Positions 27,176 through 37,053 of a stretch of 56,549 nucleotides of DNA are shown here, one piece after another. Below the pieces are notes generated by a model. It did not search any database. It was not told the origin of the DNA and saw nothing but the letters and a program-made list of their open reading frames with translations. How positions within the stretch are numbered: the first letter of the stretch is position 1; every line of letters starts with the position of its first letter. The DNA is from Candidatus Scalindua sp. (GTDB lineage Bacteria; Planctomycetota; Brocadiia; Brocadiales; Scalinduaceae). The position numbers and the translations under genes were made by a program. The stretch lies in assembly GCA_018670825.1 (NCBI GenBank), contig JABHIW010000170.1, positions 1 through 56,549 on the forward strand. The letters run 5' to 3'.

Positions 27176-28912
27176 ATGTTAGAAGTAGCAAAGTCACCGG
27201 AAAGTGAGGATAAATTCCAACATGTTGTTGGTCTCCTCGATGATGCAAAGAAATTCTTCTATAGAATAGGGGATGTTGAAATAGAGAAGAAAGTGTCGGA
27301 AATGGCGGCACAAATAAGTGAACCATTATACCTGGTTATAGTGGGTGAGTATAATTCTGGAAAATCCAGTTTTGTCAATGCACTATGCGGAAAAAGAATT
27401 CTCCGGGATGGTCCAACCCCATCAACAAATAAAATTACACTACTGACTCACGGCGATGAGGTCTCCTCAGAAGAGGTTGACGACCATCAGTGCAAAATGA
27501 CGTACCCTTTGGAAGCGTTAAAAGATCTTACCATTGTTGACACGCCAGGAACAAACTCAATAATAGCCGAGCACCAGCTAATCACTGAAGGGTTTCTCCA
27601 TCGGTCTGAAGTGGTCCTCTTTGTCACATCGGCAGACCATCCTTTCACAGAAAGTGAGAGAGTTTTTCTTCAACTGCTTAAAGGTAAGTGGGACAGAAAG
27701 CTTTTGTTCATACTAAATAAGATCGATTTGAAAACTGAAGAGGAACATAACGAAATCATAACTTTTATAGAAAAGAATTTTTACCGATTGTTTGGTTTCG
27801 AACCAAAAGTTATTAGCATGTCCACCAAAGATGCTTTTCTCGCAAAAACGTCTGGTGATGAAGAACTACTGCAAAAAAGCAATATTAAAACAGTAGAGCA
27901 GTTTATTTTTGAAAAGATGGATTATGATACAAAGATGGACCTTAAGATACTAAGTCCGTTAAAGTATCTAGTTAATGTCTTTGACGGCTTGCATAACGAG
28001 TTAAGTGAAAAAGTCTCGCATTGCAATAATGAGATTAAGAGCGTAGAGATGTTCGAAAAACGTTTGAGTAATAAAAGACAGGATATGACGGATTACATTG
28101 TTAAATACAAGACAGAGACTCAATCTGTTTTCACAAGATTAAAAGAAAAAGTTGATAATTTTTTGAATTATCATGTAAATATAAGATCAATCATCACTAT
28201 GAAGTTTGCACGTGAGAAAATCGATGGCAGATTTAAGAGAGAAGTCTTTGGTGTTGCTAATCCCAGGACAGAATTGGAAAGAATAATAAATGATGCTATA
28301 GATTATGTAGACAGAAATAATAGTGTTTTATGGGAGATGGCCCATGATTACATTGAATCTGAAATTGCTTTACAGCGACAGACAAAAGATGATTCTCTTG
28401 TACGCAAAGAGCGCTATTTCACAAACCGTGAATCAGAAAAGCATATCAATTTAAGAGAGTATGCAAAGCAATTCCAGGAACTGGATCCGGAATTAGAGGG
28501 AGCCAGGGTTTACAGGGCAATTCAAAGTGGTTTTATAAATTTCGTTGTCTTGGAAGGACTGGCAATTGGTATAGTTATAGGCCTCAGTACTTTTTTCATT
28601 CCTAACACTTTGGGCATAATTGTAGCATCTATCCTGGCAGGAATAGGATTCTCAATATTTCCAATAAAAAGAAAGAAATATAGGACCGAATTTATGCAAC
28701 GAGTTGATGCCATTTGTGAGAGGTTCAACAATATGATGCTGTTTGAATTTGAGAAGATTATTGACAGAGTTTTAGAAGACATTGGAAATAGAATATCTGC
28801 GTACCGTGATACCAGATGGTCTGAACGAGAAGAGGTTAATCGGCAAATTGTCGAGTTAAAAGTACTTTCAGAGCGGACTAAAGATTTAATTCGTAAAAGT
28901 TGCAGCCAGTAG
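27176..28912 (+). CDS. Dynamin-like GTPase, membrane-associated
   Basis: 578 residues. The G domain shows the P-loop GEYNSGKSS (57-65), switch Thr residues in GPTPSTNK, G3 DTPG (122-125) and G4 NKID (181-184). A long helical stalk with coiled-coil segments follows (about 260-440). Two adjacent hydrophobic segments (about 450-490: LEGLAIGIVIGLSTFF and LGIIVASILAGIGF) form a membrane hairpin, and a helical tail returns. This is the plan of bacterial dynamin-like proteins, which tubulate or fuse membranes. In a cell with an internal compartment it could shape that membrane, but this is only inference. There is no paired second dynamin gene; the TPR-like gene follows by 45 bp. Confidence 0.88.
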   Translation: MLEVAKSPESEDKFQHVVGLLDDAKKFFYRIGDVEIEKKVSEMAAQISEPLYLVIVGEYNSGKSSFVNALCGKRILRDGPTPSTNKITLLTHGDEVSSEEVDDHQCKMTYPLEALKDLTIVDTPGTNSIIAEHQLITEGFLHRSEVVLFVTSADHPFTESERVFLQLLKGKWDRKLLFILNKIDLKTEEEHNEIITFIEKNFYRLFGFEPKVISMSTKDAFLAKTSGDEELLQKSNIKTVEQFIFEKMDYDTKMDLKILSPLKYLVNVFDGLHNELSEKVSHCNNEIKSVEMFEKRLSNKRQDMTDYIVKYKTETQSVFTRLKEKVDNFLNYHVNIRSIITMKFAREKIDGRFKREVFGVANPRTELERIINDAIDYVDRNNSVLWEMAHDYIESEIALQRQTKDDSLVRKERYFTNRESEKHINLREYAKQFQELDPELEGARVYRAIQSGFINFVVLEGLAIGIVIGLSTFFIPNTLGIIVASILAGIGFSIFPIKRKKYRTEFMQRVDAICERFNNMMLFEFEKIIDRVLEDIGNRISAYRDTRWSEREEVNRQIVELKVLSERTKDLIRKSCSQ

Positions 28913-28957
28913 CTCCACCAGGACTTTGTATTCATATCACTATTCAAGAGGCGACAT

Positions 28958-29743
28958 ATGAAACACATCTTATTGCTTTTAGTATTTGCTCCGATACTCT
29001 TTATATCCGGCTTTACTTGGGCGGCCAGTTGCAACCGTTGTTACGAGCAGATTACCTATGGTAAACAATTATGTGTAGAATGCGAATTGAGTACATCGGG
29101 CAGACTCACAAATGTTAAATCCAGTGAGGAGCAGATCACCAATACAATAAAATCTGCAAGAGAAAACTACAAGAGTGCATTAGAGGAGTTAATCCAATAT
29201 TACATGAATATTGGAAATCACTTAAGACTGAAGAAGGCAAGGAAGGAGTTGAAGGCTCTTAATAAGGTTCCTCAGCTTAAGTACCTGTTAGCCGGTAAGG
29301 AAACAACAAATATCAGTCCATCCAAAAATATAGAAGATGCAAATATGCTATATCAAGACGGTAAAGCATATAAGAACATACTTAACATCATCAATAAGAA
29401 ATCAAAATTAAAGTCTGCGGAAACCAGATTTAAAAAGATAATCGACGAATATCCGGAAAGTGATAAAGCGGATGATGCAGCCTATGAACTTGCATGTATT
29501 TATGAGGGTGCTTATTATAAAAATTACGAAGATGCTGTGTTTTATTATGTCAAATGTTTCAGTCTTAACGCATATACAGAGAAACCTGCGCGCTTTAAGG
29601 CAGCAAGGATTTACGATAAGTACCTGAAGGATTACAACGAAGCGGTAAAAAACTATCGAGAGGTGTTACGGAATAGCAAAGATGAGGCATACCGTTCTAG
29701 GGCAAAAGCAAGACTTAAAAAACTCAAGAAGGAAGGATATTAG
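28958..29743 (+). CDS. Exported Cys-rich, TPR-like protein of unknown function
   Basis: 261 residues. A signal peptide ends at about TWAAS, and the mature protein starts with CNRC, 11 residues, then CVEC, a possible metal-binding or disulfide knuckle. A charged helical part follows. From about 120 onward there are TPR-like helix pairs (AETRFKKIIDEYPESDKADD, AVFYYVKCFS, AVKNYREVLRNSKDEAYRS) of the kind used as protein-binding scaffolds. It follows the dynamin-like gene closely and precedes ispF by 15 bp, so all three may be one transcript. I do not recognise a named family. Confidence 0.65.
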   Translation: MKHILLLLVFAPILFISGFTWAASCNRCYEQITYGKQLCVECELSTSGRLTNVKSSEEQITNTIKSARENYKSALEELIQYYMNIGNHLRLKKARKELKALNKVPQLKYLLAGKETTNISPSKNIEDANMLYQDGKAYKNILNIINKKSKLKSAETRFKKIIDEYPESDKADDAAYELACIYEGAYYKNYEDAVFYYVKCFSLNAYTEKPARFKAARIYDKYLKDYNEAVKNYREVLRNSKDEAYRSRAKARLKKLKKEGY

Positions 29744-29758
29744 GATTTAGTCTCTATT

Positions 29759-30232
29759 ATGTTTGTAGGAATTGGTTATGATGTTCATAGATTTGTTGAA
29801 AACAGAAAACTAATCTTAGGTGGTATCTGCTTTGATCATCACTTAGGATTGTCCGGTCATTCTGATGCTGATGTTGTTTTACATGCAGTTGGTGATGCGA
29901 TTTTGGGAGCGGCTTCATTAGGGGATATTGGTGAACTCTTTCCAGACACAGATAAAGAATGGAAAGGGATATCGAGCCAGATTCTTCTGGACAAGATAAT
30001 AAAATTAGTAAATGACAAGGGAATGTTTGTGAATAATGTTGATATTATTTACATCGCGCAGGAACCGAAAATAAGTAAAAAGAAAAAAGAGATGGAGCTG
30101 CGTATCTCTGAGATTTTAAAGGTAGATGTGGAAAGAGTGAACGTTAAAGCGACTACAACCGAGGGGCTGGGTTCCATAGGAAGGTCAGAAGGTGCTGCTG
30201 CCCAGGCGATAGCATCATTAACTAAAAAATGA
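29759..30232 (+). CDS. ispF: 2-C-methyl-D-erythritol 2,4-cyclodiphosphate synthase
   Basis: Cyclises CDP-ME-2-phosphate in the MEP route to isoprenoids, releasing CMP. 157 residues. The metal-binding DxH is in GIGYDVHRF, followed by [20 protein letters not shown] with the second metal His, [10 protein letters not shown], and the C-terminal signature [16 protein letters not shown]. The gene starts 15 bp after the TPR-like gene. Its 3' end overlaps the convergent serS gene by 15 bp. Isoprenoids are needed for the menaquinone side chain, among others. Confidence 0.96.
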   Translation: MFVGIGYDVHRFVENRKLILGGICFDHHLGLSGHSDADVVLHAVGDAILGAASLGDIGELFPDTDKEWKGISSQILLDKIIKLVNDKGMFVNNVDIIYIAQEPKISKKKKEMELRISEILKVDVERVNVKATTTEGLGSIGRSEGAAAQAIASLTKK

Positions 30233-31528
30233 GATAATTCTTTGTGAACTCTTTTTTCTCTTATTAATTACTTCTAATCCATTCATATAGGGCCTGAGCA
30301 CTTCAGGTATCTCTACAGTACCGTCTTCTCTTTGATAGTTTTCAATAATAGCGATCATTGTCCTGGGAAGCGCAACTCCTGAACCATTTAGAGTGTGTAC
30401 GTGCTTTATTTTGCCATCATCATCTCTAAAACGTATATTGCTCCGCCTTGCCTGAAAATCCTCAAAATTGCTGCATGAAGATACTTCCAGAAATTTGTTT
30501 ACACCTGATGACCATACCTCAATATCATAGCACTTTGCTGCCGCAAAGCTTAAATCCCCGGTACAGAGTTTTAATACTTGATACTCTAGCCCTAACAACT
30601 GTAAAACCTTTTCCGATACAGACAAAAGAGACTCGAGTTCATCGTAAGATGTCTCGGGTCTGACAAGCTTTACCAATTCAACTTTGTTAAATTGATGTAC
30701 CCGTAACATGCCTCTGGTGTCCTTGCCATGCGATCCAGCTTCTCGTCTGAAGCAAGCAGTACAGGCGGCGTAGTGCAATGGAAGTTCTTTGGCAGACAGA
30801 ACCTCATTTGAATGGATGTTTGTTACCGGGACCTCAGCAGTTGGTATAAGAAACAAATCATCTTCAGGGATTCGATACATGTCTTCTTCCAGTTTCGGTA
30901 ATTGTCCTGTACCTGTCATTGAAGATCTGTTTACAAGATAGGGTGGGAATAGTTCGGTATAACCATGTTCCTGAGAGTGAAGATCCAGCATGAAATTGTA
31001 AAGAGCACGTTCCAGCCTTGCTCCTGCGCCTTTATACAGGGTAAATCCGGCACCGGATATTTTTGCCGCTCTTTCAAAATCCAGAATATCCAATTCTTTA
31101 CCAATTTCCCAGTGGGGTAGAGGGGTGAATGAAAATTCTTTCCTTTTTCCCCATGTTTTTACCATGACATTTGATGTTGGATCTTTGCCGACAGGCACAT
31201 CAGAAGCAGGGATATTGGGGATATTTAGAAGTATCGATTCTAATTCATCCGTCAATGCCTTTATATTAACTTCCAATTGCTTAATATTGTCAGAGACACC
31301 CTTCATCTCCTGTATCTCACTTGATGCATCTTGCTTCTTTGATTTTAATTTGCTTATTTTCTTAGAAGTAACATTTCGCTTATTTCTAAGGTCATCGCAT
31401 TCAATTAATAGCGCCTTGCGCTTTGAGTCTATTTCCAGTAATGAATCGAGATTGGCCTTCTCATTTTTATTAAATACTGCCTGTTTGACCTTCTCTATGT
31501 CGTTACGAACAATGTTTATATCCAGCAT
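30218..31528 (-). CDS. serS: Seryl-tRNA synthetase
   Basis: Charges tRNA-Ser and tRNA-Sec in the cytoplasm. 436 residues. The N-terminal long coiled-coil arm that grips the tRNA extra arm is at about 30-105. Class II motif 2 appears as [20 protein letters not shown] and motif 3 as [19 protein letters not shown]. An AAGGAGTG ribosome site inside the end of the amidohydrolase gene sets the ATG at 31528, so these two genes are coupled. The last ten codons extend past the usual end and overlap the 3' end of ispF. Confidence 0.97.
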   Translation of the reverse strand: MLDINIVRNDIEKVKQAVFNKNEKANLDSLLEIDSKRKALLIECDDLRNKRNVTSKKISKLKSKKQDASSEIQEMKGVSDNIKQLEVNIKALTDELESILLNIPNIPASDVPVGKDPTSNVMVKTWGKRKEFSFTPLPHWEIGKELDILDFERAAKISGAGFTLYKGAGARLERALYNFMLDLHSQEHGYTELFPPYLVNRSSMTGTGQLPKLEEDMYRIPEDDLFLIPTAEVPVTNIHSNEVLSAKELPLHYAACTACFRREAGSHGKDTRGMLRVHQFNKVELVKLVRPETSYDELESLLSVSEKVLQLLGLEYQVLKLCTGDLSFAAAKCYDIEVWSSGVNKFLEVSSCSNFEDFQARRSNIRFRDDDGKIKHVHTLNGSGVALPRTMIAIIENYQREDGTVEIPEVLRPYMNGLEVINKRKKSSQRIISFFS

Positions 31529-31535
31529 AGGTAAA

Positions 31536-32798
31536 TCACTCCTTATAATTATCCTGCTTGATTATCTCAAATTTATCATAACATATTTCTCCCGCGACTA
31601 TTGTTAGTACGCATTCAGAATCTTGAGAGAAAATTCCGTCATATATATTACTTATGCCTGTATTATCAAATTCTATTACCGCAATATCCGCATTGTATTC
31701 CGGATAGAGCCGTCCAATACGGTTATCCATTTTTAAAGCTGCTGCTCCCGCAATAGTACCCATATAAAAAATGTCCTGCGGGTCCAAATCTCTATAATGT
31801 TTCCTGATGAATTTCATTTCATCTAATATGCTGAGTGTGTCATTACTGGCAAGACTATCAGTTCCCAGGGCAATGTTTATATCACGATTCTTTAATATAA
31901 AAAAAGGGTGGTCTTCATGCCCGAAGTATTCATGACTTCTGGGGCAGAAAACAACATTTGATTTAGTCTTTTCAATAAGATCGATTTCATCTTCAGATAA
32001 ATAATTACAGTGAATAAGTATACACCCATTCTCTAAAAATCCAATGTTATTCAGATAATTAATTGGACTCAGTCTGGGAGGTTTCCAGTTTTTCAACATA
32101 TTAAAATCATTCAGTAAAGACACAAAATGACCCGTTCCTCCTGCCAGAAATTCAACTTCATCCTTCGTCTCAGCTATGTGCGTTGCGATTATAATATCAA
32201 ATTTATCTGAAACACTCTTGCAGATTCTGTAAAGTTTATCTGAGACAGTATAAGGTGCATGCGGGAATATTCCTATTGATAGAAGATCGTCAGGATTTAT
32301 GCCGGTTATTAGTTCTTTAAAAATATTTATGGTGTCTTCTGCTGTATCAGGGTTAAAATCTATAATTTCAAAAAAAAGTAATTTTCTGATTTTGCTTGTC
32401 AGCAACTCGCTCAATGCAATACCGTTTCTGGTGATATCAACAATAGTTGTAGTCCCGGATTTAAGGCTGCTTTCAATTCCATCTCGAACAGAAAGAGCAT
32501 ATTCACTTTCAGACCAGCCTTTTTTCTTATCAACCAATTGCCTGATCCAGTCGGTAAAATTACCATTACCATCAATACTTTTGTGGAGATGGGTTAGTTC
32601 AAGATGGGCATGTGTATTTACAAACCCCGGTACTATTGCAGAATCTCCAAGATCAATTGTTCTGTACGATTCAAAGTCATCGATATCTTCGACTTGTCCT
32701 GAAAACTTTATTTTTCCATCATCATCAATTACGACGGCTCCATTGTTGATCACATTATCCGGGTCTTTTAATAAATATTTCGATCTTAAAATGTACAT
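31536..32798 (-). CDS. Amidohydrolase of the TRZ/ATZ/MtaD type, possible aminofutalosine deaminase
   Basis: 420-residue cytoplasmic metal-dependent hydrolase. Metal ligands: the HxH in [10 protein letters not shown], a later His in [12 protein letters not shown], a further HCNYL site, and the Asp in [10 protein letters not shown], the full set of a cytosine-deaminase-like enzyme. Such enzymes deaminate S-adenosylhomocysteine, 5'-methylthioadenosine, guanine or aminofutalosine. With mqnE 5 kb away, aminofutalosine deaminase is an attractive guess, but sequence alone does not separate these. It is upstream of serS and translationally coupled to it. Confidence 0.8.
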   Translation of the reverse strand: MYILRSKYLLKDPDNVINNGAVVIDDDGKIKFSGQVEDIDDFESYRTIDLGDSAIVPGFVNTHAHLELTHLHKSIDGNGNFTDWIRQLVDKKKGWSESEYALSVRDGIESSLKSGTTTIVDITRNGIALSELLTSKIRKLLFFEIIDFNPDTAEDTINIFKELITGINPDDLLSIGIFPHAPYTVSDKLYRICKSVSDKFDIIIATHIAETKDEVEFLAGGTGHFVSLLNDFNMLKNWKPPRLSPINYLNNIGFLENGCILIHCNYLSEDEIDLIEKTKSNVVFCPRSHEYFGHEDHPFFILKNRDINIALGTDSLASNDTLSILDEMKFIRKHYRDLDPQDIFYMGTIAGAAALKMDNRIGRLYPEYNADIAVIEFDNTGISNIYDGIFSQDSECVLTIVAGEICYDKFEIIKQDNYKE

Positions 32799-33166
32799 AG
32801 TTATTATCGTCTCAGAAAAAGTTTAAAGTGCCTGCTTGTCCGTCAGTTTGTTAGACGGGAAGTTTGAAGTGAGCTAAAGTTGTGGTAAAAATAAATTATT
32901 ATTTTTCAACGTTAGTCATTTTAGACCACTTTAGACACTTTACACTTAATTTTGGCAAAGCCACAATATCGTATCAGTTGCATATTTCACTGTCAACAGA
33001 TAAAGGCAGGGGGGGGGGAGGAGAGAGTTTAATAATTTGCGAGTAGGAATTTGTAGTTTTTATAGAAAATAGAGGTTATTTGGATTTTCTCTTTTGTGAT
33101 AATTATAATTAAAATTGTTCGTTACTTATTTCTTGAAAAATCCATGACTGGTGTTAGAATCTAACC
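32799..33166. other. Intergenic region with a degenerate dispersed repeat
   Basis: About 370 bp. Near 32822-32885 it carries AAAGTGCCT and then GAAGTGAGCTAAAGTTG, also found at 46227-46263 upstream of cbiP. A run of nine G follows near 33010. No gene was recognised. It should contain the promoters of the two divergent neighbours. Confidence 0.45.
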
Positions 33167-33880
33167 ATGTATAAAAATAAAATATTCGGTATCATAATTA
33201 CTACTGCGTTTTGTTTTCTCATATTTAATCAAGCCAACTCATACGGTTTAGACGAACATATCAGCTATAGTCTTGATGAAATCTTAGAAAAAGTTGAAAA
33301 TGCTAATGTCGATCTTAAGACGATGGATGCTGACATTAAATACTCAAGAGTTATTTCTCTGCTTGACTCAGAGGAGGTTTCTCTCGGATACTTGCAATAC
33401 AAAAAACCTAAAAAATTAAACCTTAATTTTTTCCCTCCACGAAACGAAATTAATGTCATCGACGGTGTATATATCTGGATATATCATCTGGAAGAAAAAC
33501 AGGTGGAAAAATATGAAATAAGCAATGATTTGGATTCTCCTCAGGGGATGGATATCTTTGACTTAGGATACGAATATACAACAGATAAAGCTAAGGAGAA
33601 CTATACTATTACTCTCCTTGATGATATTGCAACAGAAGAGGAAGCATTATACCACATAGAGCTCATTCCAAAGGAGTCATTTGAATCTGATTACGACAGA
33701 ATATTATTGTGGATCAGGGAGGGGCTCTGGTTGCCAGTCCAATATCAAATGTTTGAGAGTGATGGAGAGATTATAAACACTATCGAGTTAACTAATATTC
33801 AAATTAATCCGGACATACCTGATAAAATATTCGTGCTGGATTTGCCTGACGATGTAGAAATTCTAGAGCCGTTTAAGTAA
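33167..33880 (+). CDS. LolA-like outer-membrane lipoprotein carrier family protein
   Basis: 237 residues with a signal peptide (hydrophobic 6-20, cleavage near NSYG). The mature part has the LolA pattern: a helix of the type SLDEILEKVENANVDLKTMDADIKY, then a strand ladder (LGYLQYKKPKKLNLNF, YIWIYHLEEKQVEKY, YHIELIPK, LWIREGLWLPVQYQM). LolA proteins carry lipoproteins across the periplasm; many planctomycete relatives have unknown cargo. It is a single gene, convergent with queC. It is distinct from the lipoprotein at 19260, which has a lipobox. Confidence 0.78.
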   Translation: MYKNKIFGIIITTAFCFLIFNQANSYGLDEHISYSLDEILEKVENANVDLKTMDADIKYSRVISLLDSEEVSLGYLQYKKPKKLNLNFFPPRNEINVIDGVYIWIYHLEEKQVEKYEISNDLDSPQGMDIFDLGYEYTTDKAKENYTITLLDDIATEEEALYHIELIPKESFESDYDRILLWIREGLWLPVQYQMFESDGEIINTIELTNIQINPDIPDKIFVLDLPDDVEILEPFK

Positions 33881-33924
33881 AGTAACTCCTTATTCCATTC
33901 CCAACATGCTACACGTGACGTCCT

Positions 33925-34599
33925 TTAAACATAATGGATTTTATCTTGAACTCCCACATCTGCAAATGCCTTCAGGCGGAGGCGGCAGCTTTGACAGTGG
34001 CCGCAGGCTTTGTCATTTCGTTCGTAGCATGACCAGGTGAGTTGCAGAGGAGCGGAAAGTTGAATGCCTTTTTTGACTATCTCGGATTTACTCATATTGA
34101 GCAGGGGGGTAACTACTTTTATGTTAGTTGATGGCTTCGTGCCCACCTCCACAAGTTTATTATAGGCTTCATAGTACTCCGCCCTGCAATCAGGATAATC
34201 CGGGCTGTCCTGCTGAACGGCACCAATATAAATGCTTTCTGCCTTGATAACTTCGGCCCAGGAGACGGCTATTGATAGCAGATGGGTGTTTCTGAAAGGT
34301 ACGTACGAAGTGGGAATTCCTGCATTTGTAGTCTCTTTATCTACAGGTATATTGGGATCAGTAAGACTGGAGCCTCCGATTTTCCTTAAAAAGTCCAGTT
34401 CAAGTGCAAGGGTCCTTGTTTCAGGGACTTTGTAGTACCTTGCGATAGACCGGAAGCAGTTATACTCTCTTGTTTGTGTCCGTTGAGCATAACCTACATG
34501 GAGCAGGGCGACGTTGTGTTTCTCCCTGGCAATCGCCGTGGTCACACAACTGTCAAGGCCGCCACTCAAGAGGACTACGGCAAGATTCTTTTCTGACAT
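33925..34599 (-). CDS. queC: 7-cyano-7-deazaguanine synthase
   Basis: Converts 7-carboxy-7-deazaguanine to preQ0 with ATP and ammonia on the path to queuosine. 224 residues from ATG 34599; a start at 34614 is possible. The PP-loop is VVLLSGGLDSC near the N-terminus. VPFRNTHLLSIAVSWAE and YIGAVQQDSPDYPDCRAEY follow. The C-terminal zinc site is the four-Cys cluster in SCYERNDKACGHCQSCRLR. It lies just downstream of queE in the same direction. Confidence 0.96.
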   Translation of the reverse strand: MSEKNLAVVLLSGGLDSCVTTAIAREKHNVALLHVGYAQRTQTREYNCFRSIARYYKVPETRTLALELDFLRKIGGSSLTDPNIPVDKETTNAGIPTSYVPFRNTHLLSIAVSWAEVIKAESIYIGAVQQDSPDYPDCRAEYYEAYNKLVEVGTKPSTNIKVVTPLLNMSKSEIVKKGIQLSAPLQLTWSCYERNDKACGHCQSCRLRLKAFADVGVQDKIHYV

Positions 34600-34643
34600 A
34601 TCTATTACTTTCATATTTATCTATCTCTTTGGTGTATAGAGCT

Positions 34644-35300
34644 TTATACACCTCTTGCTTTATCCGGCCATATAATCTTGTGTAATTGAAGATGAAGGCG
34701 CACATCTAATCCGTCCTTTAATATCCATCCGGCAAGTGTCTTTGGTTTAAGTTTTCCCAGTACTAATCCGAATAATACCGTTGTCCTGTCTATTATTTTG
34801 TATTTCTTTGTAATGCTTTTTGCCCATTCGTAATCTCTTTTGGATGATATTATAAATTTTACCTCATCTCTACGATTAAGTCTCTTAATATTTTTCCAGT
34901 CCATTTCCTGTTCCATGCCGCTACCAGGACATTTGATATCAACAATTCTAACGATACCTTTTGGTAATATGTCAATGTTCTGGCTGCCATTTGTTTCTAT
35001 AAATACCTTGAAAAGATTGTTTTTTAACAGCTTTATCAATTTGTTTATATGTTCATTCAGTAAGGGTTCTCCTCCTGTGATGCAAACATTTCGGCATCCA
35101 TACCCATTTACTTTCTTTATTATTTCATTTAACGACATTGCTGATCCATCGTCATATGCATAGGTTGTATCGCAGTACGAACATCTAAGATTGCATCCTG
35201 TCAGCCTGATGAAGACACAGGGGATACCAGCATAGGTAGACTCACCCTGAATACTCTCAAATATCTCATTTACATACAATAAAGGACCTTTTTTGCTCAT
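34644..35300 (-). CDS. queE: 7-carboxy-7-deazaguanine synthase, radical SAM
   Basis: Contracts 6-carboxytetrahydropterin to 7-carboxy-7-deazaguanine. 218 residues. The opening NEIFESIQGESTYAGIPCVF leads to the [4Fe-4S] motif C-NLR-C-SY-C (C36, C40, C43). ITGGEPLL is the SAM-binding GGE. The protein is upstream of queC and probably co-transcribed. queD and folE-like partners are not in the window. Confidence 0.95.
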   Translation of the reverse strand: MSKKGPLLYVNEIFESIQGESTYAGIPCVFIRLTGCNLRCSYCDTTYAYDDGSAMSLNEIIKKVNGYGCRNVCITGGEPLLNEHINKLIKLLKNNLFKVFIETNGSQNIDILPKGIVRIVDIKCPGSGMEQEMDWKNIKRLNRRDEVKFIISSKRDYEWAKSITKKYKIIDRTTVLFGLVLGKLKPKTLAGWILKDGLDVRLHLQLHKIIWPDKARGV

Positions 35301-35582
35301 ATTAAGCTAACACATTATATATAAAGAAGATAGAGCGATACCAGGACGCTTAATAAAACAAACCAATATGCTGAACATAACATAATATATCTTATCAGAC
35401 GTTAGATATATTCAAAAAAATAAATGAAAACTATAGTATTCTGCTTCTAAGCTTTTATTGTATAGAAGCTTATGTACATCTTGAATGTTATGTGGTTACT
35501 GTATTGTAATAATATATTGTCTTTAATCCCGTTTTGATCGTTCATGCATGCTGGCACTTTCGTATTTTACAAACAAAGAAAA

Positions 35583-37010
35583 TTACAAACCAACCCGTAA
35601 TCGATATTTCACTTTAACCTCATCATCTTTCGGCACATTAACATCAAACTTTATGGTAAAAGCATTTTTTTTAGTATAGGGATGACTGCTGTCTATTACT
35701 GACCAGTTACCAAAAAGAGGCTCTATGATACTAACCATTACATCCTCTTTTTTGTGATTCTTCAGGGTTATTTCCCATTCTGATTCATGGAGTCTTGATG
35801 TTTTCAGTTTATAATCTGTTTGTATTCTTTCTGCTAAAATGTCAAATGCCTGGCCTATCTTCAGACTGATCTCTTCATCTACCGGTGTATGCTCAACTCT
35901 GTCTTCACCTATAAACAACAAGCTCTTCTCACCGTCCATTTTATACAACCGCATGATACCTTCCGGGATTGGAATTCCAAGGTTATTATCTTCAGTATTA
36001 ATAAATTTGATATAAACATTTACCGGCTGTTTAGGATTGTTACTCCGGTATTGTCTTGTAAAAATTCCCTGTGAGCCTTTAACGATAAACTCCTTCTGTA
36101 TTTTCGTACCTACGGCTTCCAGCAAACTAACCTGTTTCGTCTGTTTGTCCTTGATGGTTGTTTTTCTCTGTAAATCGTATATGTGGTATTCGAAGAATGG
36201 TTTTTCTTTAAACTGCGGAGCTGCGCGGGCACTTTCCATCTTGTAATCCATCATAACTGCTTTGTTTCTATACACTTCTTTTACTCTATTAACATCGCCG
36301 GCAATCAATTTTAAACGGGCGTTTCTATATGTAGCGCCGCTTTTGTTATCCAATGTGACCCATCCGGATATATTAGCTGATGTATCTTCTTTGTTTAACA
36401 CTACCACATAGTCGGCTTTCCAGCTTATGTTGTTAGTGAGATATGAGACTTCAAGATTATGCTCTTTTGTAGTATTGTTGTTATAAAGCCATGTCAGAGT
36501 GGGTCTTGCAATGAGATCTTCAGGTATTTCCGGTAGTACTTTGATGCCGGGATGGCCGACAAATATTTCATTATTTATTTTATAAATTTGACCGTTGTTA
36601 TTGCTCAACAATACTGCTTCTACAGTTTCCTTTCTGTCCTGATACTCGTTCCAGATAATAATTTTGACTTTCTTGCCAACATACTTATCCAGGAGTTTAT
36701 CAGCATTTATTAAGTCATACTCGTAATTCTGCTCAACTACAGAAAAATCCTTCGGATAGTTCAATGATTCTACATGGACCGTAACGGGCATTATCTGGGA
36801 TGCGACACCCATGAACCTTAACTCACCTTCACCGGATGGAAGCATTATCTTGCGAGTATCTTTGATGAGGCCAATGTTGTTATTGTATACTGCAACCTCC
36901 ACGCCTACCTGGTCATCGATAGTACTTTTAGACACCTCACCTTCCCCTGCCTCTACTATGGAGGAAAATAGTGCTATCACAAAAAACATTATTAGTAATT
37001 TAATTTTCAC
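35583..37010 (-). CDS. Exported DUF4139 domain protein
   Basis: 475 residues with a signal peptide (hydrophobic 5-20, cleavage near VEAGE). A beta-rich fold follows: VAVYNNNIGLIKDTRKIMLPSG, then LTWLYNNNTTKEHNLEVSYLTNN, then ISWKADYVVVLNKEDTSANI with SGWVTLDNKSGATYRNARLK, and the C-terminal segments EWEITLKNHKKEDVMVSIIEP and VKVKYRLRVG. This matches the DUF4139 group. The protein probably works in the periplasm; its role is unknown. Upstream lies an AT-rich gap with queE, downstream a gap with the hemerythrin gene (all on the minus strand). Confidence 0.82.
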   Translation of the reverse strand: MKIKLLIMFFVIALFSSIVEAGEGEVSKSTIDDQVGVEVAVYNNNIGLIKDTRKIMLPSGEGELRFMGVASQIMPVTVHVESLNYPKDFSVVEQNYEYDLINADKLLDKYVGKKVKIIIWNEYQDRKETVEAVLLSNNNGQIYKINNEIFVGHPGIKVLPEIPEDLIARPTLTWLYNNNTTKEHNLEVSYLTNNISWKADYVVVLNKEDTSANISGWVTLDNKSGATYRNARLKLIAGDVNRVKEVYRNKAVMMDYKMESARAAPQFKEKPFFEYHIYDLQRKTTIKDKQTKQVSLLEAVGTKIQKEFIVKGSQGIFTRQYRSNNPKQPVNVYIKFINTEDNNLGIPIPEGIMRLYKMDGEKSLLFIGEDRVEHTPVDEEISLKIGQAFDILAERIQTDYKLKTSRLHESEWEITLKNHKKEDVMVSIIEPLFGNWSVIDSSHPYTKKNAFTIKFDVNVPKDDEVKVKYRLRVGL

Positions 37011-37053
37011 GATATACCCCTTTTTAATCTATAAGTGAATTTATATTTAAATA

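Noticed and set aside
35301..35582. preQ1 riboswitch upstream of queE
   Set aside because: The leader before queE shows no convincing aptamer-like sequence. A TAAGCTT/AAGCTTA palindrome near 35450 is too short to call.
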